A stretch of 55,014 nt of DNA, from positions 1 through 55,014 of the forward strand of contig CANEGK010000014.1 in the NCBI GenBank assembly GCA_947427035.1. Direction: 5' to 3'. How positions within the stretch are numbered: position 1 is the first letter of the stretch; each line of letters opens with the position of its first letter. Source of the stretch: an uncultured Clostridium sp. GTDB lineage: Bacteria; Bacillota; Clostridia; Oscillospirales; Butyricicoccaceae. Below are positions 17,034 to 26,444 of the stretch, one piece after another. The position numbers and the translations under genes were made by a program. The notes beneath the pieces were generated by a model. The model saw only the letters and a program-made list of their open reading frames with translations. It had not been told where the DNA came from and searched no databases.

Positions 17034-18443
17034 TTACAATGTATTGTAAATGGTGTCCAGGTGGCTGCCGTCGCGGTACAGGACCTCGGCCACCGGGCGG
17101 TCGCCGCGCGCAATGGGCGCAGGCACGCCGGTCAGCGCTTCGGCGCGCGCTTTCAGCTCGTCAATGCCGTAGACGGGCAGGCCGGCGTCGCGCAGGCGCT
17201 GCGCAAGCTCGGCCCGGCGCGGATTGACGGCGACCCCCTTCTGCGTCACCAGAACGTCGATGGTGTCGCCGGGCGTTGAGACACAGGTGACGCGGTCGGT
17301 GACAATGGGCAGGCGCGCGCGCGACAGCGGCGCGATGATCATGGCCAATTTGGCCCCGGCCGCCGTGTCGCTGTGGCCGCCCGAGCCGCCCATGATGCGG
17401 CCCTGCGAGTCGGTGTGGACATTGACGTTGAAGTCGAGGTCGATTTCCGTCGCGCCCAGAATGACGACGTCGAGGCTGTCGACCACAGCCGAACGCGCGC
17501 CCGGGCTGGCGTAATGCATGGCCGAAATTTCGCGGTGGCGCGGGTTTTCGCGGATGGATTCCACGGCCTTGAGGTCAAAGCACTGTACGTCGAGCAGCGC
17601 TTCAAAGCAGCCCTCGTTGAGCATATCCACCATGTAGCCGGTGATGCCGCCCAGACCAAAGCTGCCCTGGATTTTTTCGCGCAGCATGATGTCTTTGAGG
17701 TACTTGGCGGCCGCCAGCGACGCGCCGCCGGCGCCGGTCTGGAAGGAGAAGCCGTCCTTCAAAAGGCCCGACGCCGCGATGACGCGGGCCGCCGTATCGG
17801 CCATGACCAGTCCGACGGGATCACGGGTGATTTTGGTTGTGCCCGAGACAATGCCGGCCGGGTCGCCGATCTGGTCGACCTTTACGACATAATCGACGTG
17901 CGTTTCGTCAATTGACCAGTCGCGCAGGGGGTAAGGCACCAGGTTGTCGGTGATGACGACGACCTTTTTGGCGTACAGCGCGTCGGGGAAGGCGTAGCCC
18001 AGCGAGCCGCAGGCCGACGGTCCTGTCTTGCCGGTGCAGTTGCCCATGGGGTCGCTCGTCGGCGCGGCGATAAAAGCGACGTCGACGGGCGATGCGCCGC
18101 GACCGATGTCGTAGGGGCGGCCGCCGTGGCTGCGGAAGACGACCGGCTTTTCCAAAAGCCCGCGCGAGATGTGCGCGCCCAGGCCGCCCGCCATATAGTC
18201 GGTTTCAACGGCGCTGACGACGCCGTTTTTGATGTGATCGACAAGGGGCATATGCACGTCAAACAGCGAGGACGCGTTGACCGTCATGTGCCGGAGCCCC
18301 TGCGCCGCCACGGCGTCGAGCACCATGTTGAGCACATGGTCGCCGTTGCGCAGGTGATGGTGGAACGAAAGGGTCATGCCGTCGCACAGGCCGCACTGGC
18401 GCACAGCTTCGGCAATGGACGGCAGAAGCTTTTGCTGTTTCAT
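17034..18443 (-). CDS. citF: Citrate/citramalate lyase alpha subunit (CoA-transferase)
   Basis: 469 residues. It exchanges acetyl on the acyl-carrier subunit for citrate or citramalate. Landmarks: GMTLSFHHHLRNGDHV, then FRSHGGRPYDI, GNCTGKTGPSACGSLGYA, FQTGAGGASLAA, SFGLGGITGYMVDML, and the C-terminal DRVTCVSTPGDTIDVLVT. These match CitF over its full length. It overlaps citE by 4 nt and is last in the citD-citE-citF operon. Citrate lyase ligase, citX and citG are not in the window. Because the neighbours make mesaconate and probably citramalate, citramalate is the more likely substrate; sequence alone cannot separate the two. Confidence 0.94.
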   Translation of the reverse strand: MKQQKLLPSIAEAVRQCGLCDGMTLSFHHHLRNGDHVLNMVLDAVAAQGLRHMTVNASSLFDVHMPLVDHIKNGVVSAVETDYMAGGLGAHISRGLLEKPVVFRSHGGRPYDIGRGASPVDVAFIAAPTSDPMGNCTGKTGPSACGSLGYAFPDALYAKKVVVITDNLVPYPLRDWSIDETHVDYVVKVDQIGDPAGIVSGTTKITRDPVGLVMADTAARVIAASGLLKDGFSFQTGAGGASLAAAKYLKDIMLREKIQGSFGLGGITGYMVDMLNEGCFEALLDVQCFDLKAVESIRENPRHREISAMHYASPGARSAVVDSLDVVILGATEIDLDFNVNVHTDSQGRIMGGSGGHSDTAAGAKLAMIIAPLSRARLPIVTDRVTCVSTPGDTIDVLVTQKGVAVNPRRAELAQRLRDAGLPVYGIDELKARAEALTGVPAPIARGDRPVAEVLYRDGSHLDTIYNTL

Positions 18444-19318
18444 GCGCGTTTCCCTCCCAGCCCGAGCTGCTCGGCCGCCTCAATGGTCTGGCGGGCGCGG
18501 GCGACAATGGGGGCGTCGATCATCTTGCCGCGCAGCGAAATGGCGCCGCGCCCCTGCTCCTTAGCCAGACGGATGGCTTCGAGAACCTCGTAAGCGTAGT
18601 CGATTTCAGCCATGGACGGGCTGAAAACCTCGTTAATGCCGGGGACGTGACGGGGTGAAATGGCCGCTTTGCCGGTAAAGCCCAGGCTTTTGGCCGTTTT
18701 GGCGTCGAGGACCAGCCCTTCGTCGTCGTTGACGTCGGTAAAGGGGGTGTCATAGACGTCGACGCCGGCGGCGCGGGCGGCGCACACCATGCGCGAACGC
18801 GCATAGGCGATCTCTGCGCCTTCACGCGTGCGCTTGCAGCGCAGGTCGGCCGTCAAATCCTCGCCCCCGAGGAAGATGGCGGCTACGCGCGGCGCGGCCG
18901 AGGCGATTTGATAGGCGTTTTCCACGCCGAGCGCCGTTTCGATGAGCGGGATGAGCCGCACGCTGCCCGGTTCCAGGCCGCATTCGCGCTCAAGCGCTGC
19001 AATGCGGGCGTCGACGGTCAGCACATCCTGCGCGCACGACGTTTTGGGCGGCATGATGAGGGCGGGGCGCAGCGGAATGATTTCGCGCAGATCCTCCTCC
19101 CAATAGGGGGTGTCGATGGCGTTGATGCGCACAATGATTTCACAGCCGCGGAAGCCCAGAGCCGAGATGGCCGAGCGCACCAGAATGCGCGCGGCATCCT
19201 TTTCGTCGGGCGAGACGGCGTCCTCCAGGTCAAAAATGACGGCGTCGGCCCCCAGCGCATCGCCGTTGATGAGAATGTTGGGGGTGTTGCCGGGCAAAAA
19301 CAACATGCTTCGGCGCAT
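18440..19318 (-). CDS. citE: Citrate/citramalate lyase beta subunit
   Basis: 292 residues. HpcH/HpaI-type aldolase fold that splits the acyl-carrier-bound citryl or citramalyl group. It begins MRRSMLFLPGNTPNIL, and ADAVIFDLEDAVSPDEKD supplies the early acidic patch. RVAAIFLGGEDLTADLR and the end region FTGKAAISPRHVPGINEVF are family signatures, with Glu and Asp for Mg2+. The start lies just 3 bp after the citD stop, and the end overlaps citF by 4 nt, showing translational coupling. Confidence 0.95.
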   Translation of the reverse strand: MRRSMLFLPGNTPNILINGDALGADAVIFDLEDAVSPDEKDAARILVRSAISALGFRGCEIIVRINAIDTPYWEEDLREIIPLRPALIMPPKTSCAQDVLTVDARIAALERECGLEPGSVRLIPLIETALGVENAYQIASAAPRVAAIFLGGEDLTADLRCKRTREGAEIAYARSRMVCAARAAGVDVYDTPFTDVNDDEGLVLDAKTAKSLGFTGKAAISPRHVPGINEVFSPSMAEIDYAYEVLEAIRLAKEQGRGAISLRGKMIDAPIVARARQTIEAAEQLGLGGKRA

Positions 19319-19321
19319 AGA

Positions 19322-19600
19322 TCAGCGCGCCTCCTTTCCGCGGCGTACCGCCGTTTCCACGCGGGCGCGGATGACGCATTCCAGCGCGCCGCGATCGGTC
19401 AGGCGGACGCGGGCGTTTTCAACGCCCTGCTCGCGCAGAACGCCGCGCACCGTCTGTTCGATGGCCTGTCCGAACTGCTGGTAAACGGCCGATTCGATTT
19501 CGATGTGCAGCCCGTCGGCGGGTTCCATTTCGACGAGGACGTCGCTCGACTCCATGGTGCCGGCCGAGCTTTTTTGCAGAAGATTGGTCAAAAGAGCCAC
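19322..19600 (-). CDS. citD: Citrate/citramalate lyase acyl carrier (gamma) subunit
   Basis: 92 residues. Carries the phosphoribosyl-dephospho-CoA arm on the first Ser of the motif AGTMESSD (S18 counted from the GTG start), followed by DVLVEMEPADGLHIEIES. The start is uncertain. GTG 19600 sits almost on top of AAAGGAA, too close for a good ribosome site. The in-frame TTG at 19591 has 9 nt spacing and would place the Ser at position 15, near the position 14 usual for CitD. It is first in citD-citE-citF; the 56-bp gap upstream separates it from a divergent plus-strand gene. Confidence 0.93.
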   Translation of the reverse strand: MALLTNLLQKSSAGTMESSDVLVEMEPADGLHIEIESAVYQQFGQAIEQTVRGVLREQGVENARVRLTDRGALECVIRARVETAVRRGKEAR

Positions 19601-19656
19601 TTCCTTTCATCGGCATTTCATGGTATGATCGTGAAAAAGGCAAAAGGGGCGTTTTT

Positions 19657-20586
19657 ATGTTCAACGTTTCAAAAATACAGCAAAATCACCGTTACAGCGT
19701 CTACTTCGCGCCGCGCGGCAGCCGCCGCATGTATGACCTGGGCGTGCAGATCGCCCAGCTTTATCTCAGCCCGTCGGACCGGCTCATCGGTTTTATCGGC
19801 GAGGCCGGCTCGGGTAAAAGTATGCTGGTCAAGGGCATGTTCCCCGGGCTGGATTTGACCAACGACGACGAAGGCGTCAACATCCGCCCCCTGCCCATTC
19901 TGTCGGTCGACGAGCAGAACGGCTTTTATTCGCCGCACACCTACCACCTGGACATCCGTTTTGAAACCGGCTTTACCCAGATGCATGTTCTGGCCGACGC
20001 GATTTCCGAAGCGCTGGCGCGCGGAAAGCGGGTCATCGTCGAGCACTTTGACCTGATTTACCCGTTTTTAAAGCGCAATGCGCACCTTTTGATCGGCGTC
20101 GGGCAGGAGGTCATTGTCACCCGCCCCAACCTGTTCGGCCCCGCGCCGTCGGATCTTTATGAAATCGTGTCGCGGTCGCTGCGCATCCGTCAGATGGCGC
20201 ACACGGCCGAAGATTTGTGCGAACGCTATCTTCCCACCTGGGAGACGCGGCGGTTTCAAAACGACGACGTCAAAAACGGATTTGTCCTGGCCTTTCAGGG
20301 CGACGCGCCCAATCTCGACCTGGACGACATCGAAAGAAAGGTGCTGCACGACATCGAGCTCGACCTGCCCGTCTCCTATGTCGACGAAAATCATGTTATG
20401 ATAGGCGACGTGCTGCACCCGTGCACCGGGCCGCGGACCCACGTGCCCAGCACCGGCTCGGTCAAGAACTTCCGGTTGGTGCACAAGCTCTTTTTCGATG
20501 CGGAAAGCAACCGCCACCTGCTGGTCGGGCTGGTCGGCGACGAGGCCGAGCCGGAAGAGGATCTCAACCGCATCAAGATGTTTTAG
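19657..20586 (+). CDS. P-loop protein with alanyl-tRNA synthetase-like SAD motif
   Basis: 309 residues. A Walker A motif, GEAGSGKS, lies at 48-55 (LIGFIGEAGSGKSMLVKGMFPG). VIVEHFDLIYPFL near residue 125 could be the Walker B-like strand. Near the C-terminus (about 254-275) HPCTGPRTHVPSTGSVKNFRLV resembles the second additional domain of AlaRS (CGGTHV.NTGEI..FKI) but with two extra residues between Cys and His. There is no catalytic synthetase domain. It matches my memory of proteins named 'alanine-tRNA synthetase second additional domain-containing'. It lies on the plus strand inside the minus-strand methylaspartate cluster. Function unknown; nucleotide-dependent handling of a tRNA or cofactor, or a metabolic kinase role, is speculation. 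Confidence 0.82.
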   Translation: MFNVSKIQQNHRYSVYFAPRGSRRMYDLGVQIAQLYLSPSDRLIGFIGEAGSGKSMLVKGMFPGLDLTNDDEGVNIRPLPILSVDEQNGFYSPHTYHLDIRFETGFTQMHVLADAISEALARGKRVIVEHFDLIYPFLKRNAHLLIGVGQEVIVTRPNLFGPAPSDLYEIVSRSLRIRQMAHTAEDLCERYLPTWETRRFQNDDVKNGFVLAFQGDAPNLDLDDIERKVLHDIELDLPVSYVDENHVMIGDVLHPCTGPRTHVPSTGSVKNFRLVHKLFFDAESNRHLLVGLVGDEAEPEEDLNRIKMF

Positions 20587-20593
20587 CGCCCCA

Positions 20594-20629
20594 AAGCGCG
20601 CTGCGAAGACATTGTTTCGCAGCGCGCTT
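20594..20629. terminator. Bidirectional hairpin between convergent genes
   Basis: 14-bp perfect stem AAGCGCGCTGCGAA / TTCGCAGCGCGCTT with 8-nt loop, between the P-loop gene and the end of the methylaspartase gene. T-runs are weak on both sides, but position and stem strength fit a shared terminator. Confidence 0.7.
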
Positions 20630-20667
20630 GTTAAATTTCTATGGTCAACCGGGCGTGCGCCGCCGGC

Positions 20668-21912
20668 TTATTTCTTCGCGGCGCGCAGGGCCAGAATGCG
20701 CTGCATTTCGTTGTAAACAATCATGTACCCTTCGTCGACGCCCATGCCCGGCTTGGCCAGAATCTGATCGGGCTGGGTCGCCATCGCGCACTGCACACAG
20801 ATCTGCGCCGAACGGTCGGTTTCGTTGCAGGTGCCGCCCTGGTAAGCGCCGATGCCCTTTTTCTTGCAGTAGAGCACCGCTTCGACGGTGTTGTTGATGC
20901 CGCCCAGGTCGGGGGTTTTGATCTGCACCATATGGCCGGCCTTGTTGTCGGCAAAATATTTGATGTCCTCCAGCGTGTTGCACCATTCGTCGGCGACGAT
21001 TTCCACCGTGCTGCCGCGGCGGTCCAGCTCGGCCGTCAGCTCTTTGAGCGCCAGCATCTGCCCTTCGCGGTTTTCGACGTCCATCGGCCCTTCGATGCGC
21101 AGGTGGAAGGGCTTTGCGATTTCTTCCAGTCTTTGCAGATAATCGGCCATGCCGGTGTAATTGTCGTTGCCCATAGCGGCGCCGATGGTGCCGTAGACGT
21201 CGATGTGCATGACGGGCATATAGCTGTCGTCCCGGCGCAGCTTGACAATGCGGTCGCGCAGCCATGCGACGTATTCCTCCAGCTTTTCGCCGTTTTTGCC
21301 CAGCTTGGTTTCGACGTTGTTGATGAGCGCGTGCGGCAGCACCTGCGCGCCCTTCATGATCATCTTGTCGGCGTTGTCGCAGCGGCTGTCGCCCGACTGG
21401 GTGAAGACGGGGATCATTTTGTCCGATACGGTGCAGCCGTATTCGTCGGCCACAACCTCGCACATCTGGCGGCAGGTGGCGCGGGCGACGGCGTCCAGAA
21501 TGGCCTGCGTGACGCCGTAGCGGATGGCGGTGTGCAGGCGCTTGCCGTCGACGGTGATGCCCTCGACCATCTCGGACAGTTTTTTGAAGCTGTCGGCCTC
21601 TTTGCCGACCAGCGCGGGTTTGATGTGCTTTTCGATGACGGGGATGAAGTCCTCGGCGAGGAAGAGCGGGTCGCGTCCGCCGGCGCCGCTGTACTGCACG
21701 GCGGCACAGTCGCCGTAGGCGACCTGCCCGTTTTCCAGCACCAGCATGACGGAAATGGATTCGCCGGCCTGGCGCACGGCGGTGAAGCCGGCCGTCACCG
21801 GCTGGCCGATGTAGGCCGAACCGTCGGCTTTGGCGCCCGATTTGATGGCGCGCTGATCGTCAAAGTAAAAGCCGGTGCGGCCCTTGGAACAAACGAGGTT
21901 GACAATTTTCAT
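20668..21912 (-). CDS. mal: Methylaspartate ammonia-lyase
   Basis: 414 residues, the length of the Clostridium tetanomorphum enzyme. Removes ammonia from (2S,3S)-3-methylaspartate to give mesaconate. Enolase-superfamily barrel: metal ligands in MPVMHIDVYGT (Asp), RIEGPMD (Glu) and VADEWCN (Asp); the catalytic lysine is in VQIKTPDLGGINN. QGGTCNETDRSA is also diagnostic. Start chosen at ATG 21912 because GGGAGGA lies 10 nt upstream and MKIVNLVC begins the conserved region; the frame stays open further upstream without homology. It follows the epsilon subunit gene by 52 bp and is last in the glm operon. Confidence 0.96.
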   Translation of the reverse strand: MKIVNLVCSKGRTGFYFDDQRAIKSGAKADGSAYIGQPVTAGFTAVRQAGESISVMLVLENGQVAYGDCAAVQYSGAGGRDPLFLAEDFIPVIEKHIKPALVGKEADSFKKLSEMVEGITVDGKRLHTAIRYGVTQAILDAVARATCRQMCEVVADEYGCTVSDKMIPVFTQSGDSRCDNADKMIMKGAQVLPHALINNVETKLGKNGEKLEEYVAWLRDRIVKLRRDDSYMPVMHIDVYGTIGAAMGNDNYTGMADYLQRLEEIAKPFHLRIEGPMDVENREGQMLALKELTAELDRRGSTVEIVADEWCNTLEDIKYFADNKAGHMVQIKTPDLGGINNTVEAVLYCKKKGIGAYQGGTCNETDRSAQICVQCAMATQPDQILAKPGMGVDEGYMIVYNEMQRILALRAAKK

Positions 21913-21964
21913 GATGGTTTTCCTCCCGTTTATTGATAATGTTCGGTCATTTTGGGGGCGCGGA

Positions 21965-23416
21965 TCAGCGCCAGGGGCGGCCGACCAGGCGGCCCTTGGA
22001 AATGGCGTAAACGTCGTCAATGACCATCTGGAAGGACGCCTTGCGCTTTTCGTGCGCAGCGCGCTTTTCGATCTGTTCGCGGTTGAAGTCGACGAGATCC
22101 TCGCTGAGCGGCAGGTTGCCGGGGTTGAGAATGCGGATGGCGCCCTCGTCGTCGCGGGCGGGCAGCATTTTGCCGGCGTTGAAGCGGCTGGGGGCAAAGG
22201 GGATGTCGAGCACACCGGCCTGCACGGCGCGGATGGTGCCGACGGCGATGTCGCCCTCGCCCAGTTCAAAGCATTTGTCGACGATGCAGCGGGTTTCCTG
22301 CGCGATGATGCGCTTTTCCTGCTCGAGCCCGGCGGCCGTCAGCGTCTGGTCGCCCAGCATGGAGATGACCTGCTTGGTGCAGCGCAGACCCTGGGCGTTG
22401 GCTTCCATAGTGGGGATGCCGACTGCTTCGTGCGGGGTCTTGACAATGACCTTGGTGGCGTGGCTCAGGGCCGCGGCGGCGCTGCCCCACGAGATAACGC
22501 CAAAGGCTTTGGCCTCGTCCTGCGGGAAGCCGCCCATCCACTGGTGCAGAACGGTGGTGACGGTGACGTTGTGGTAGCCGTAGCGGTGCAGGTATTCGTC
22601 GGTCAGCTCTTCGAGCACGCGGATGGCGGCGACGTCCTGCACCAGGTTGCCGCACTGGCCATAGCCGACGGTGATGTTGCGCACGCCCTGCTCGGCAGCC
22701 AGCAGCGCCTCGATGATGGCGACGGCGTGCGACACGCAGGGGGGCACCAGCGTGCCGGTCAGCGGGCCGTAGGGCTCGCGGTTGATGGAAACGCCCGCCT
22801 CTTCGTAAATGCCGGTCAGGCGGTCGACGTACTGCCAGTCGCGGATGGTGCGCTCCATGGGCACGTTTTTGGCGTAGGGCAGGTTGTAGGAAATGCCGCC
22901 GCCTTCATAGCTGGTAAAGCCGCCGGCATAGGTGATTTCCGTCAAAAGGCGGGCGTCGGGGGTGCCGTGGCGCACCTGCACGGGGATGTCCAGGCTTTCG
23001 ATGACCTGGCGGCAGCCCGAAATACCGTGGTTGACGGCCGGAAAGCCGTTGAGCATGGAGCGCTGCGATTTGATGGACTCCAAAATGCCGTTTTCCGCCT
23101 CTTCATAGCGGTTCTGGCGGGTGTAGCTGTCGATGGTAGTGGGCAGCAGATCGGCTTCGCCCTTGTCCTGCAAATAGGTCAGAAGCTCGATATGCTCTTT
23201 GATAAGCGCGACGCCGGCGCGCGGCTGGATGAGGGTCTGGTGGTTCTTTTTGGCGTTTTTCAGCTTGAGCGAAAAGACCTTGCTTTCCGGCAGCTTTTTG
23301 TGGTAATCAAAGGCCTCCTGCAAATTGACCTCTTTCCCGGTGGGCCACTGGCTGAGGATTTCTTCTCTCAGCTTGTAAAACTCGTCGTCGGGAATGCGTT
23401 TATTCTGTACTTCCAT
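21965..23416 (-). CDS. glmE: Glutamate mutase epsilon subunit
   Basis: 483 residues, full length. Large catalytic TIM-barrel subunit of adenosylcobalamin-dependent glutamate mutase, turning L-glutamate into (2S,3S)-3-methylaspartate. Typical segments: [54 protein letters not shown] in two parts, [34 protein letters not shown]. The start overlaps the end of mutL by 17 nt, which suggests coupled translation. Confidence 0.96.
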   Translation of the reverse strand: MEVQNKRIPDDEFYKLREEILSQWPTGKEVNLQEAFDYHKKLPESKVFSLKLKNAKKNHQTLIQPRAGVALIKEHIELLTYLQDKGEADLLPTTIDSYTRQNRYEEAENGILESIKSQRSMLNGFPAVNHGISGCRQVIESLDIPVQVRHGTPDARLLTEITYAGGFTSYEGGGISYNLPYAKNVPMERTIRDWQYVDRLTGIYEEAGVSINREPYGPLTGTLVPPCVSHAVAIIEALLAAEQGVRNITVGYGQCGNLVQDVAAIRVLEELTDEYLHRYGYHNVTVTTVLHQWMGGFPQDEAKAFGVISWGSAAAALSHATKVIVKTPHEAVGIPTMEANAQGLRCTKQVISMLGDQTLTAAGLEQEKRIIAQETRCIVDKCFELGEGDIAVGTIRAVQAGVLDIPFAPSRFNAGKMLPARDDEGAIRILNPGNLPLSEDLVDFNREQIEKRAAHEKRKASFQMVIDDVYAISKGRLVGRPWR

Positions 23417-24788
23417 CGCATGTAAGCTCCTTTTTCATGATTCTGAGCGCTGTTTTGGGGTCTGTGCGGGACAAAAGGCCCATAGCAGCTAAAATATACC
23501 GGCGATCGACGCGGATCTTCGCTTTCTGCGGCAGCAGATGCATGGGCTGCTGCGGGTTTTGCAGCGCGTGCGCTGCGATTTCCTCGGTGCGCCGGGTGTG
23601 GATGAGCGAGCCGCCCGTCACAACAATCTGGCTGACGTCGCGCAGATCCTTGCCCGTCTGCACATAGGTCAGGCCCATCATGGTGTAGGCCTCTTCCATC
23701 ACGCCCGCGTGGCGGGTGACCGCCGTTTCGACGGCGAGCGAGGCCAGCGCGTAATCGAGCCGTTCGAGCTCGTCGGTATCGGGCAGGGTATCGGTGTACT
23801 GCGCCAGGCGGTCTATCAGCTCTTCGGCACGGCTTTCTTCCAGCCCCGCCAGCTCGCACACGCGCGGCATTCCCGCCGCCTGCACGATGCCGCGGATGCT
23901 GTAGCGCATTCCGATGTCCCCTTCAACCGTGCGCTTGACGTACGGTTCGGGCAGGCCCTTGTAGACCGTTTCCATTCCGCGCGGCATTCCGCTGGCAATG
24001 GAATACACGTCGGTCGTTGCGCCGCCGACGTCGACGGCGACCAGCTCGCCGATGCCCCTTTCACCCTCGCAGCCCTCGGCAAGCAGCTGCATGGCCGTCA
24101 TCATGGCCGAAGGGGTCGGCATCATGATGCCGGAAATGAGCTCGCTTGCGCGCGACAGCCCTTTGGCTTTGACGATGCGTTCAAGAAAGACCTCGCGAAT
24201 CTGCTTCTGCGTCGGTTCGATGTTGAGCACGCCGAAGCGCGGCATGACGTTTTCGCAGACAAAGGTCTGGCGGCCCTCTAAAATGCGTTGGCACTGGCGC
24301 GCCGCCGAGCGGTTGCCGGCGATGATGACGGGGAAATCGCCCCCCAGCTCGGCCAGGACGCGCGCGTTATGTAAAATACATGCGGTGTTGCCGCCGTCGG
24401 TGCCGCCGGCCAGCAGGAAGATGTCGGGCTTTTCGGCGGCGATTTCCTCGGCGTCGTCCTCGTTGAGCTGGAAGGCATAAACCTTCACAACCTTGGCCCC
24501 GGCGCCCAGGCTGGCCTGCCGGGCGGCCGAAGCGGTCAGCTCGGGTACCAGCCCGCACGCCATCATGCGCAGCCCGCCGGCCGCCGACGAGCAGGCGTAG
24601 CGCTCGGCGAACTCGAGCGGGCCGGTCTGATTTTGCAGGAGCTTAAGCGCGTTGTCAAGACCGTCGTTAATATCGGTCTGCACGGTGGTGTAAGAGGCCG
24701 CCGTGCCCAAAAGCGCGCCGGCATCGGCGTCGACCGCCGTCACCTTTGTATAGGTGCTGCCGAAATCGATCAGCAAAATAGGCTTCAT
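23400..24788 (-). CDS. glmL: MutL/GlmL, glutamate mutase reactivating ATPase
   Basis: 462 residues. ASKHA-type ATPase: phosphate-1 motif [17 protein letters not shown] at the N-terminus, [12 protein letters not shown] at about 120, and phosphate-2-like [18 protein letters not shown] at about 245. Proteins of this family sit between the two mutase subunits in methylaspartate operons and are thought to swap damaged B12 for fresh cofactor. It starts 14 bp after glmS. Confidence 0.92.
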   Translation of the reverse strand: MKPILLIDFGSTYTKVTAVDADAGALLGTAASYTTVQTDINDGLDNALKLLQNQTGPLEFAERYACSSAAGGLRMMACGLVPELTASAARQASLGAGAKVVKVYAFQLNEDDAEEIAAEKPDIFLLAGGTDGGNTACILHNARVLAELGGDFPVIIAGNRSAARQCQRILEGRQTFVCENVMPRFGVLNIEPTQKQIREVFLERIVKAKGLSRASELISGIMMPTPSAMMTAMQLLAEGCEGERGIGELVAVDVGGATTDVYSIASGMPRGMETVYKGLPEPYVKRTVEGDIGMRYSIRGIVQAAGMPRVCELAGLEESRAEELIDRLAQYTDTLPDTDELERLDYALASLAVETAVTRHAGVMEEAYTMMGLTYVQTGKDLRDVSQIVVTGGSLIHTRRTEEIAAHALQNPQQPMHLLPQKAKIRVDRRYILAAMGLLSRTDPKTALRIMKKELTCDGSTE

Positions 24789-24802
24789 TTCTTCACCAGC
24801 CT

Positions 24803-25222
24803 TCAGTCTTCGACCTTGAGATCCTCTTTCAGAGCCTGAATCGTGGTTTCGGGCGGCGTGCCGGGCGGGAAGGCCCGGTCAAAGCCCATGGCCTTAAAGC
24901 GTTTCTCCACGTCGACAAAGTCCTGCTTGCCGATGACGATGTTGCCGCCCACATAAAGCAGAATGCCTTCAAGCCCCGCCTCGTCGCATTTTTCGCGCAT
25001 TCCGCGGCAGTCGAGCTCGCCCTGGCCGTAAAGCGACGAGACGACGATGGCGTCGGCGTTGGTTTCAATGGCGGCTGCGATGTACTCTTCCTGCGAGACC
25101 ATGACGCCCAGGTTGGTCACGTCAAAGCCCGCTTCCTGAAAGGCGTGGTACAAAATTTGAATGCCATCTGCGTGGACGTCGGCGCCGATGACGCCGATGA
25201 CCAGCTTTTTCTTATTGCTCAT
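24803..25222 (-). CDS. glmS: Glutamate mutase sigma subunit (B12-binding)
   Basis: 139 residues. Cobalamin-binding Rossmann domain. The D-x-H-x-x-G motif is DVHADG at 15-20, with His17 as the lower cobalt ligand, followed by the SL and GG signatures [10 protein letters not shown] and [10 protein letters not shown]. It is first in the glmS-glmL-glmE-mal operon, 88 bp after a near-consensus promoter. Confidence 0.96.
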   Translation of the reverse strand: MSNKKKLVIGVIGADVHADGIQILYHAFQEAGFDVTNLGVMVSQEEYIAAAIETNADAIVVSSLYGQGELDCRGMREKCDEAGLEGILLYVGGNIVIGKQDFVDVEKRFKAMGFDRAFPPGTPPETTIQALKEDLKVED

Positions 25223-25307
25223 AGTGCACCTCTTTTTCGATACTCCGCCGCCGCCCGGCAGTGGGAAGGCGGCGACGTTCCCTATGGAATTTCTTTGTTA
25301 TATAACT

Positions 25308-25326
25308 ATAGAATACTTTGTTCTAT
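25308..25326. promoter_or_regulatory. Candidate GntR operator over the glmS promoter
   Basis: Inverted repeat ATAGAA, 7-bp spacer, TTCTAT. It covers the -10 and part of the spacer of the glmS promoter. Its right part, TGTTCTAT, is shared with the dyad at the gntR promoter. Operator role is inferred. Confidence 0.5.
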
Positions 25327-25338
25327 GTCATATGTCAA
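25310..25338 (-). promoter_or_regulatory. Promoter of the glmS-glmL-glmE-mal operon
   Basis: Minus strand: TTGACA (25338-25333), 17-bp spacer, TATTCT (25315-25310). Perfect -35. Confidence 0.8.
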
Positions 25339-25363
25339 GACGATTTTCTGTTTTTCTGCGCGC

Positions 25364-25394
25364 AAAAAAGAGACGGTCCCGAAGGGCCGTCTCT
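25364..25394 (-). terminator. Terminator of the gntR gene
   Basis: Minus-strand stem AGAGACGG.CCC / GGG.CCGTCTCT with one unpaired base and a 3-nt loop, then six T. It separates gntR from the glm promoter. Confidence 0.85.
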
Positions 25395-25416
25395 GAACGG
25401 TGATTTCTGTGCGGCG

Positions 25417-26391
25417 TTATTTGCGCCGCTGGCGCTGAAGCTGCTCCACCCGGTCGCGCAGGTACATAAAGGAGCCGGCGTCGATGCGCAGTTCGTAGGC
25501 AAGCACCGGCTTGTTGCGGCCAAAGCGGTGCAGCCAGTCGGCCTCTTCCGCCGTGCAGAACTTCATGTGTCCGGCCGGGACGAGCACCGCGTCCTGCCGG
25601 CACAGAAAGCTTTCAAACCCTTCGGCGCCAAAAAGGCGGGCTTCAAACTGATGCTCGGCGCCGATGACCGCAACGGCGCCCTCTTTCATCGCGTTCCCGT
25701 ATTCGGGGCTGGCGCTGAGCACGCCGATGCGCCGCGCATCCCGCATACGCGCCAGGGAAACGACAGTGGCCTGCGTCGGCGCCAGCGCGATTTTCACAAT
25801 TTTCTGCGGCTGCGTCACAATGCGCTCCAGCGTTTCGACGTGCGCCTCGGTGGTGAAAATCAAATCCATGTTGTCGCTCAGCTTGTACGGCGTGCGCAAA
25901 ACCTCGTCCAGCATAAAGCGGAAAAGCTCGATCCCTTCGATTCCCGACAGCTGATCGGTGATGAGCGACAGCGATTCGGCATTGCATTCGGCGATGGCAA
26001 CACGGAGCCCCGCGCCGCGATCCATTCGGGCGCGCAGTTTCAAATCGAAGAAAATCTCGATTTCACGCGGGGAAAAATCCAGCTTTTCCAGCTCGTCCAG
26101 CATACGGTCGATGGCCTGCATGGCCTGTTCCTTATGGCTGTCGCTGCGCTTCAGCCGGCCGAGCACAAAGGTGCCTTTGCCCTGCGTCATGCGGATGGAG
26201 CCGCAGCGCTCCAGCTCGTCATAGGCGCGCTTAATGGTGCCCTTGGCCAGATGCATATCCTCGGCCAGCTGGCGCACGGTGGGCAGCTTTTCCCCTTCGG
26301 CCAGTGCGCCGGAATTGATCTGCTCCTGCACGGCGTCAACAATCTGCTGATAGATCGGGGCGTCGCTCCCCGGCCGAATGCTGATCTCCAT
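25417..26391 (-). CDS. GntR-family transcriptional regulator
   Basis: 324 residues from ATG 26391, with AGAAGGG 10 nt upstream; the conserved wing-helix begins directly there. Residues about 1-75 are the GntR winged helix: DAPIYQQIVDAVQEQINSGA, LPTVRQLAEDMHLAKGTIKR, then ERCGSIRMTQGKGTFV. The remaining 250 residues resemble neither FadR, HutC nor MocR effector domains that I know; the last part (VPAGHMKFCTAEEADWL) suggests a ligand pocket. It lies between the mesaconase-like and glutamate mutase genes, and both its own and the glmS promoter contain a TGTTCTA element. It is therefore a likely local regulator; the effector could be a pathway intermediate. Confidence 0.9.
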   Translation of the reverse strand: MEISIRPGSDAPIYQQIVDAVQEQINSGALAEGEKLPTVRQLAEDMHLAKGTIKRAYDELERCGSIRMTQGKGTFVLGRLKRSDSHKEQAMQAIDRMLDELEKLDFSPREIEIFFDLKLRARMDRGAGLRVAIAECNAESLSLITDQLSGIEGIELFRFMLDEVLRTPYKLSDNMDLIFTTEAHVETLERIVTQPQKIVKIALAPTQATVVSLARMRDARRIGVLSASPEYGNAMKEGAVAVIGAEHQFEARLFGAEGFESFLCRQDAVLVPAGHMKFCTAEEADWLHRFGRNKPVLAYELRIDAGSFMYLRDRVEQLQRQRRK

Positions 26392-26432
26392 ATTGTCACA
26401 CCCTTCTGCTCTGCACGGCGGCAAAGCAAATA

Positions 26433-26444
26433 TGTTCTAGTACA
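26433..26444. promoter_or_regulatory. Candidate operator at the gntR promoter
   Basis: TGTTCTAGTACA, symmetrical at 10 of 12 positions about CTAG, directly downstream of the gntR -10. Shares TGTTCTA with the glmS promoter repeat. Confidence 0.45.
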
